A DNA stretch of 11,175 nt, from positions 1 to 11,175 of the forward strand of contig PIVQ01000179.1 in the NCBI GenBank assembly GCA_003354055.1. The letters run 5' to 3'. A program made the position numbers and the translations under genes. The notes beneath the pieces were generated by a model. The model was not told the DNA's origin. It ran no database searches and saw only the letters and a program-made list of their open reading frames with translations. Positions 6,605 to 11,175 of the stretch are shown here, piece by piece. Position 1 is the stretch's first letter; each line of letters opens with the position of its first letter. Source of the stretch: Desulfobacteraceae bacterium. Lineage in GTDB: Bacteria; Desulfobacterota; Desulfobacteria; Desulfobacterales; Desulfobacteraceae.

Positions 6605-8133
6605 TATAAAGTACCGACCTTATCCTCAACCGCAGTTACGATCTTCCCGCTACGCAGCAAGGCCTTTACCTTTGCAATATCAGCAGACAAAAACCGGTCT
6701 TCTTTCATATAATCGACTACCTCGCGGATGGTTTCATAGGCAACCATGGTACCGTCACCGGCCTTGAGGTTGGTAAACAGATCAATGCCCTGGGCACCGC
6801 AGAGCAGCTCAATGGCGACAACCTCTTCAACGTTATCCACAATATCACGGCATTTCCGGGCAGCCACAGCGCCCATGGACACATGGTCTTCCTTGTTGGC
6901 TGAGGTGGGGATGGAATCCACGGAGGCGGGATGGGCAATCACCTTGTTTTCAGACACCAGGGAAGCGGCTGCATACTGGGCAATCATGAAGCCGGAGTTA
7001 AGGCCTCCGTCCTCCACAAGGAATGCGGGCAGGCCGGAGAGCTGGGGGTTAACCAGACGTTCGATTCGGCGTTCGGAAATATTGGCCAGTTCGGCAATGG
7101 CAATCCCAAGGAAATCACAGGCCAGGGCCAGAGGCTGACCGTGGAAGTTGCCGCCGGATAAAAACTCACCGGACTCGGGAAAAATCAGCGGGTTTTCCGT
7201 GGAGGAGTTCATCTCAACTCGGATAACCCTGTCCACATAGGCGAAGGCATCCCAGGAAGCGCCGTGGACCTGGGGAGAGCACCTCAGGGAATAGGCATCC
7301 TGAACCTGAGAGCAGTCCTTATGGGAAGAGATAATCTCTGAATTATCCGTCATCTTGAGCATATTCTGGGCCGCCTTCATCTGGCCTATGTGGGGTCTTG
7401 TCCGGTGAATCCTGGGATCAAATGCGCTTCGGGTCCCCATAAGGGTTTCAAGGCTCATGGAGGCGGCGATATCCGCATGTTTACACAGGTTGAGGGCATC
7501 GTGAAGGGCCAGGCAGCCCAGGGCGATCATGAACTGTGTGCCGTTTATCAGGGCCAGACCTTCACCGGCTGCAAGTACCAAAGGGGAGATTTTTTTTAAC
7601 GCCAAGGCTTCCGCGCCGGGCATCCTTTTTCCGTCAACAAAAGCCTCGCCTTCACCGATAAGAACCAAGGCGAGGTGGGCCATTGGGACAAGGTCTCCGG
7701 ACGCACCGACAGACCCCTTTGCAGGCACTACCGGAATGATACCGGAATTGAGCATGTCTGCCAGCTTCTGTATGGTTTCAAGGCGCAGCCCTGAGTTTCC
7801 CCTGCAAAAATCATTGATGCGCAGGGCCATCATGGCCCGGACCACATCATCATCCATGGGGGCACCCATGCCGGCGGCATGGGAAAGAAGAATTTTTTTC
7901 TGAAGTTTTTTGGTGTCTTCATAGGAAATGGTCACATCGGACAGGGCGCCGAATCCAGTGGTCACCCCATAGATCCGCACCCCTTCTTTTACCCACTTGT
8001 CCACCAGGGCTCTGGCCTTGTTGATCCGTTCCTCGGATTCCACTGAAATGGCGGCGTCTACCCCGTTTCTGGCGATGGATACCAGCTCTTCCAGCTGGAA
8101 ATTTTCCCCGTTCAATTTTATTGTATTTTCCAT
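6601..8133 (-). CDS. hutH: Histidine ammonia-lyase
   Basis: This enzyme removes ammonia from L-histidine to give urocanate, the first step of histidine breakdown. The self-cyclising Ala-Ser-Gly that forms the MIO cofactor is residues 144-146, in GSVGASGDL. Other family residues are the catalytic tyrosine in YGVTTGFG (55-62), NGTQ (197-200), YSLRC (281-285) and STENPLIF (311-318). Ser-His at 84-85 and the glutamate in NKEDHVSM (413-420) favour histidine over tyrosine or phenylalanine as substrate. At 510 residues it is full length. The ATG has a strong GGGGGAG ribosome site 5 bases upstream. It lies 87 bases downstream of hutC on the same strand and is probably cotranscribed from the hutC promoter. 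The gap holds a repeat array. An aromatic ammonia-lyase or aminomutase is unlikely given the neighbouring hutC and hutI. Confidence 0.96.
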   Translation of the reverse strand: MENTIKLNGENFQLEELVSIARNGVDAAISVESEERINKARALVDKWVKEGVRIYGVTTGFGALSDVTISYEDTKKLQKKILLSHAAGMGAPMDDDVVRAMMALRINDFCRGNSGLRLETIQKLADMLNSGIIPVVPAKGSVGASGDLVPMAHLALVLIGEGEAFVDGKRMPGAEALALKKISPLVLAAGEGLALINGTQFMIALGCLALHDALNLCKHADIAASMSLETLMGTRSAFDPRIHRTRPHIGQMKAAQNMLKMTDNSEIISSHKDCSQVQDAYSLRCSPQVHGASWDAFAYVDRVIRVEMNSSTENPLIFPESGEFLSGGNFHGQPLALACDFLGIAIAELANISERRIERLVNPQLSGLPAFLVEDGGLNSGFMIAQYAAASLVSENKVIAHPASVDSIPTSANKEDHVSMGAVAARKCRDIVDNVEEVVAIELLCGAQGIDLFTNLKAGDGTMVAYETIREVVDYMKEDRFLSADIAKVKALLRSGKIVTAVEDKVGTLY

Positions 8134-8171
8134 ATCATCTCCCCCGGGTTTCCCCCATTGGTTATATTTTT

Positions 8172-8216
8172 ATGCACTGTTAATGCACAGGTGCACTGTT
8201 AGTGCACGAATGCACT
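8172..8216. repeat. Tandem TGCAC array between hutC and hutH
   Basis: Five copies of TGCAC begin at 8173, 8184, 8192, 8203 and 8211 on the + strand. Their spacings of 11, 8, 11 and 8 bases make a 19-base period. Read in the direction of hutC-hutH, the two full units are GTGCATTCGTGCACTAACA and GTGCACCTGTGCATTAACA, followed by a partial GTGCAT. Adjacent motifs pair with each other. One perfect stem has arms GTGCACT and AGTGCAC (8191-8207, 3-base loop). A competing perfect stem has arms AGTGCA and TGCACT with a TTCG loop in the RNA sense (8201-8216). Two more, each with a G-U pair, lie at 8182-8197 and 8173-8187. The array starts four bases after the hutC stop codon. Function is unknown; a protein-binding array or an RNA switch or processing site are both possible. 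Confidence 0.85.
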
Positions 8217-8220
8217 GGGA

Positions 8221-8940
8221 CTATCCCCGTTTAAATTTTCCCTTAAGCGTATACCGGCTGCCCGGAGATACCAGACAGGAATAGGTGGCCACCCGGTCAA
8301 ATGCCCAGGTCCGTCGCGTGAGACGGAGGCACGGCTCATCCGGTTTAACGTCCAGGCAGGTCCGCACGGAAGATTCCGGTACGATAGCCTCAATCACATG
8401 TTCAGCCTCCTGAACCGGCGCCACCTCCAGCAGATAATCGCTGGGGGTTATCTGTGTAAAGTCCTGCGCAAGATATTGAGGCGCCACAGCCGGATTGATG
8501 AACCGCTCTGAATACTGAACCGGAATGTCCCGATCCTTATGAAGCAGGATAGAATGAAACACCGGATCACCCGCTGCCAGGTCCATTTTTTCAGCTATCT
8601 CAGGAGTGGCGCCTTCCTGTTCCAGTACCAAAACCAATGCACTGTGAACCCCGCCCCATTCCTTGATCTCTGTTGAAATGCTTCGGATTTTCAAAAGGGC
8701 TGCCTCGGGTTTTGGCCGGGCCACAAAGGTACCAACCCCCTGGACCCTTAAAATCCGGCTCTCTTCGGTGAGTTCTTTCAAGGCCCGGTTGGCCGTCATT
8801 CTGGAGGCGTTAAAGGATCTGGCCAACTGGGTTTCGGACGGTACCCGATCGTCGGGTTTGAGTTTTCCGGATTCAATGTCACGAATTACGCTTTGCTTGA
8901 TTCTTTCATACAGGGCAAAGGGCTGGTCGGGTTTTGCCAT
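8221..8940 (-). CDS. hutC: GntR-family (HutC subfamily) histidine-utilization repressor
   Basis: This is a DNA-binding regulator expected to repress hut genes until urocanate binds. Residues 8-75 form the GntR winged helix, with the recognition region PSETQLARSFNASRMTANRALKEL split across 34-57 and the wing at about 62-74 (RILRVQGVGTFV). Residues 82-232 form the UTRA ligand-binding domain, with typical segments DPVFHSILLHKDRDIPVQYSER and PCLRLTRRTW. At 239 residues it is full length. The ribosome binding site before the ATG is weak (GAAAGATGA). It is divergent from hutI, and the 134-base gap contains a palindrome of HutC type, so autoregulation is likely. hutH follows on the same strand. The HutC call rests on both the domain and the hut context. 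Confidence 0.93.
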   Translation of the reverse strand: MAKPDQPFALYERIKQSVIRDIESGKLKPDDRVPSETQLARSFNASRMTANRALKELTEESRILRVQGVGTFVARPKPEAALLKIRSISTEIKEWGGVHSALVLVLEQEGATPEIAEKMDLAAGDPVFHSILLHKDRDIPVQYSERFINPAVAPQYLAQDFTQITPSDYLLEVAPVQEAEHVIEAIVPESSVRTCLDVKPDEPCLRLTRRTWAFDRVATYSCLVSPGSRYTLKGKFKRG

Positions 8941-8964
8941 TCAGTTCATCTTTCATTATATTTT

Positions 8965-8982
8965 ACCGGTTGATTAACCGGT
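8965..8982. promoter_or_regulatory. Second perfect palindrome in the hutC-hutI gap
   Basis: ACCGGTTGATTAACCGGT is a perfect inverted repeat with 7-base arms and a 4-base centre. It is unrelated in sequence to the HutC-type operator 30 bases away. It lies about 14 bases upstream of the hutI -35 box, a position suited to an activator. It also falls inside the presumed hutC leader RNA, where it could fold into a short hairpin. It does not match the FNR consensus TTGAT-N4-ATCAA, since the right half site is missing. The cognate factor is unknown. Confidence 0.55.
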
Positions 8983-8995
8983 GCTGTTAATTTTC

Positions 8996-9022
8996 TTGAC
9001 TTCACTTCTATACTTGTATAGA
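8996..9022 (+). promoter_or_regulatory. Probable hutI promoter
   Basis: The -35 box TTGACT (8996-9001) is followed after 15 bases by the -10 box TATAGA (9017-9022). The spacing is shorter than the optimum of 17. Transcription would start near 9029, about 45 bases before the hutI start codon. The -10 box lies inside the palindromic operator at 9012-9027, so a bound repressor would exclude polymerase. Confidence 0.45.
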
Positions 9023-9027
9023 CAAGT
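9012..9027. promoter_or_regulatory. Probable HutC operator
   Basis: ACTTGTATAGACAAGT has perfect 6-base arms around a 4-base ATAG centre. It matches the general operator of HutC-subfamily GntR repressors (a TTGTA-type half site, a central TA, and the reverse-complement half) as I recall it from characterised hut systems. It overlaps the hutI -10 box. It also directly abuts the proposed hutC -10 box (9028-9033), covering that promoter's start region. One bound HutC dimer could therefore silence both directions. Confidence 0.75.
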
Positions 9028-9054
9028 AGTATAGAATCCTCGGTAAAATGTCAA
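9028..9054 (-). promoter_or_regulatory. Probable hutC-hutH promoter
   Basis: On the minus strand a perfect -35 box TTGACA (9054-9049) is followed after 15 bases by TATACT (9033-9028). The spacing is short but equals that of the opposing hutI promoter, giving two mirror-image promoters facing each other. Transcription would begin near 9021, inside the HutC palindrome. The resulting leader is about 80 bases, and it includes the second palindrome at 8965-8982. Confidence 0.45.
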
Positions 9055-9074
9055 CACCATCTTAGGAGAAAACT

Positions 9075-10328
9075 GTGACCCAAGCAAAAAGCACTGATGG
9101 CAGCCGATACGCCGGCCCCTGTGATCTGATATTCACCAATGCCAACCTGGCCACCATGGCAGGCCTTGGCTACGGTACCATTAAAGACGCCTACCTGGCC
9201 GTAAAAGACAACACCATTGCCTGGACAGGCCCAATGGATGAATTATCCGCCCCCCCTGCCGACATGGCCGCCAAGGTAATTGACTGCAAGGGCAAATGGA
9301 TAATACCCGGATTTGTAGACTGCCACACCCATATGATCTGGGCAGGCTCTAGGGCAAAGGAATTTCAGATGCGGCTTGCCGGAAAAACCTACGAAGAAAT
9401 CTCAAAACAGGGCGGCGGCATCTTCTCCACAGTTCGGGCGGTAAGAGAGGCTTCAGAAGATCAGTTGTTTGACCTGGCAGCCGATAGGCTCTCCCGTTTT
9501 TTACACCAGGGAGTAACCTGTGTTGAAATAAAATCAGGTTACGGCCTTGATCCTGCCAATGAACTCAAAATGCTCTCAGTAGCCGGCCGTCTTGACGTTA
9601 AGTTTCCGGTTCATATTGAACCCACCTTTCTGGGCGCCCATGCCCTGCCCCCTGAGTTCTCGGGCCAGGACGACTATGTGAATCTGGTGATTAATGAAAT
9701 GCTCCCCGCTGTAAAGTCCCAGGGCATAGCCACTGCCGTAGATGTATTCTGCGAAACCATTGCCTTTTCCAGAAACCAGACGGAAAAGGTGTTCAAGGCT
9801 GCCACAGATCTGAGCCTCCGGGTCAAACTTCATGCAGAACAACTATCTGACAGTGACGGATCAGCTCTTGCCGCCGGGTTCAATGCCCTGTCCTGTGATC
9901 ATCTGGAGTACTTGTCCCGAACAGGAGCAAAAGCCATGGCAAACCATAATGTTGCAGCCGTGCTCCTGCCCGGCGCCTTTTACTTTTTAAAGGAAACCCA
10001 AAAGCCGCCCATGGACCTGCTCCGGGAGCTTAACATTCCCATGGCCCTGTCCACAGACCTGAATCCCGGGACCTCCCCGATATTCGGCATGACCCCGATA
10101 CTGAACATGGGCTGCCTTCTTTTCGGCATGACCTGTGAAGAGGCATTGGCAGGTGTCACCACAAACGGGGCAAAGGCCCTGGGACTGGATAATAAAAAGG
10201 GAAGCCTGGAATCCGGAAAAGACGCAGACCTCGTAGTCTGGGACATTGATTCGCCGGCAGACCTCTGCTATTTTATGGGCCGCAATCCTGTGGACATGGT
10301 TATGATTTCCGGGGAAATTGTTTTATAG
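9075..10328 (+). CDS. hutI: Imidazolonepropionase
   Basis: This amidohydrolase opens the imidazolone ring of 4-imidazolone-5-propionate to give N-formimino-L-glutamate, the third step of histidine breakdown. The metal-binding HTH motif is at 84-86 in DCHTHMIWAG. The other ligands and catalytic residues of the TIM barrel are visible: His180 in PVHIEPTF, His253 in LHAEQ, His276 in CDHLEY and Asp328 in STDLNPGTSP (326-335). The small beta domain is formed by the two ends of the chain (18-79 and about 380-417). At 417 residues it is full length. The start codon is GTG, with AGGAG 6 bases upstream. It is transcribed away from hutC, under a likely HutC operator. hutU, which makes its substrate, is not in the window. 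Confidence 0.96.
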   Translation: MTQAKSTDGSRYAGPCDLIFTNANLATMAGLGYGTIKDAYLAVKDNTIAWTGPMDELSAPPADMAAKVIDCKGKWIIPGFVDCHTHMIWAGSRAKEFQMRLAGKTYEEISKQGGGIFSTVRAVREASEDQLFDLAADRLSRFLHQGVTCVEIKSGYGLDPANELKMLSVAGRLDVKFPVHIEPTFLGAHALPPEFSGQDDYVNLVINEMLPAVKSQGIATAVDVFCETIAFSRNQTEKVFKAATDLSLRVKLHAEQLSDSDGSALAAGFNALSCDHLEYLSRTGAKAMANHNVAAVLLPGAFYFLKETQKPPMDLLRELNIPMALSTDLNPGTSPIFGMTPILNMGCLLFGMTCEEALAGVTTNGAKALGLDNKKGSLESGKDADLVVWDIDSPADLCYFMGRNPVDMVMISGEIVL

Positions 10329-10392
10329 CCAGGGGGTCACCAGACGAAAAGACCTGTCAGAACAGCTAAATTAAGGAACAAAAAAAATAGTT

Positions 10393-11175
10393 ATGCTGGA
10401 TATAGTAAATGAAATCATTGGTGCAGGAGCTGCCCTCTTTTTTGCCGCCTTGGCACTTACCTCTTATTTTGAGCAAGAAACCCGGGCATTCCGGATATCC
10501 ACGGGTTTGGCCTGTGCATCTGTTCTGCTCTGGATATTCATCCTGCCGGCAACCGGTGTCTGGATCAACAGTCTTGCCATTCTCGGACTTGCGGGAACAG
10601 GCATAATTTCCCTGATCCGATTCTTTCCCGGCGGCCCCGCCCCAAGGCAACTGGCAGCAGCCACTCAATACGATGAACGGGATACCATGTTTGCCCGGAA
10701 CAATATCCAGCATTATCCTGAACTCATGGACACATATTATGAGATGAGACCTGAGAATCTATCCACGGACAAACAGATCCACAACAAGCCCGAGTTCGGG
10801 GATCCGCGCCAGGTCTTTCATGATGACTATGCAGCCCCACTTTATGATGCCGCCTTCGGCTACCTGGCCCAGACCATCCCCCTGTCCGACGGTGCCCCCC
10901 ATCCGGAGAAAAAAGAGGTGGATCCGAAACGCTTTGCCAAAAGCCTTGCCGAAATGATTCGGTTCTACGGGGGATGCGACACCGGTATCATCCCCATGGC
11001 GGCGCATCATTACTACAGTCATAGGGGACGCCATGCCGAAAACTGGGGGAAGACATCCGACCAGTCTTACCCCACTGCCATCGTGATTGTTGTCCCCATG
11101 CGGACGGAGATGATCAAACAGGGGCCATCCTCCTGTGTGATCCAGGAATCCTCACAGAAATATGTGGAAGCCGCC
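10393..11175 (+). CDS. Membrane-anchored reductive-dehalogenase-like protein (3' end missing)
   Basis: An open frame of 261 codons begins at an ATG and runs off the right edge without a stop. An in-frame stop at 10372-10374 fixes the upstream limit, and AAGGA (10373-10377) lies 15 bases before the ATG. Residues about 5-24, 36-53 and 58-78 are hydrophobic and likely form three membrane helices; there is no twin-arginine signal. After them, QYDERDTMFARNN (92-104) and the 180-261 segment resemble the start of the RdhA/epoxyqueuosine-reductase-like domain. That segment includes FYGGCDTGIIPM, YYSHRGR and PTAIVIVVPMRTEMIKQGPSS. In full-length relatives a cobalamin-binding part and a C-terminal pair of [4Fe-4S] motifs follow; both would lie outside the window. 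It starts 64 bases after hutI with no visible terminator. The domain call is from memory of the family. A redox protein of other function is possible. Confidence 0.62.
   Translation, partial: MLDIVNEIIGAGAALFFAALALTSYFEQETRAFRISTGLACASVLLWIFILPATGVWINSLAILGLAGTGIISLIRFFPGGPAPRQLAAATQYDERDTMFARNNIQHYPELMDTYYEMRPENLSTDKQIHNKPEFGDPRQVFHDDYAAPLYDAAFGYLAQTIPLSDGAPHPEKKEVDPKRFAKSLAEMIRFYGGCDTGIIPMAAHHYYSHRGRHAENWGKTSDQSYPTAIVIVVPMRTEMIKQGPSSCVIQESSQKYVEAA

Noticed and set aside
8970..8982. FNR/CRP-type half site TTGATTAA in the hutC-hutI gap
   Set aside because: The second half site ATCAA is missing. The bases are better explained by the perfect ACCGGTT-N4-AACCGGT palindrome.
10329..10392. Terminator between hutI and the RdhA-like gene
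   Set aside because: Only 4-base stems (GGTC/GACC and CTGT/ACAG) are present and no T-tract follows, so read-through remains possible.

Overview
The window looks like ordinary chromosome from an anaerobic, Gram-negative, sulfate-reducer-like bacterium, probably Desulfobacterota (Desulfobacteraceae-like). That placement is inference. It rests on two lipoproteins with lipoboxes, a TPR/LolB-like pair, a one-domain Mrp/NBP35 ATPase, an ApbE-like UPF0280 protein, and a membrane-anchored reductive-dehalogenase-like protein of a kind I associate with marine sulfate reducers. No rRNA, tRNA, CRISPR array, transposase or integrase was seen.

Left part (1-6604, all + strand). An AT-rich, gene-free leader with a clear extended -10 promoter precedes an RpoH-like sigma factor. 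Next come a TPR-repeat lipoprotein and a LolB/DUF4292-like lipoprotein whose genes overlap. After a 60-base gap there is a compact group of three: an Mrp-type Fe-S cluster carrier ATPase, a dGTPase-like HD phosphohydrolase, and a UPF0280 (ApbE-like) protein. The last two overlap. The group ends tail-to-tail with hutH, and the two stop codons share four bases.

Right part (6601-10328) is a histidine-utilization locus. hutH (histidine ammonia-lyase) and hutC (GntR/UTRA repressor) read leftward and hutI (imidazolonepropionase) reads rightward. The hutC-hutI gap holds face-to-face promoters with a perfect HutC-type palindrome between them, which suggests that HutC represses both itself with hutH and hutI. 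The same gap has a second, unrelated perfect palindrome. Between hutC and hutH lies a short array of five TGCAC motifs with a 19-base period that can form mutually exclusive hairpins. hutU and hutG/hutF are not in the window, so the pathway is incomplete here.

Right edge (10393-11175). A partial gene runs off the end. It encodes three predicted membrane helices followed by the beginning of a reductive-dehalogenase/QueG-like domain. The cofactor-binding and Fe-S part lies beyond the window. The least explained parts of the window are the TGCAC array, the second palindrome beside the HutC operator, and this membrane-anchored RdhA-like protein next to hutI.
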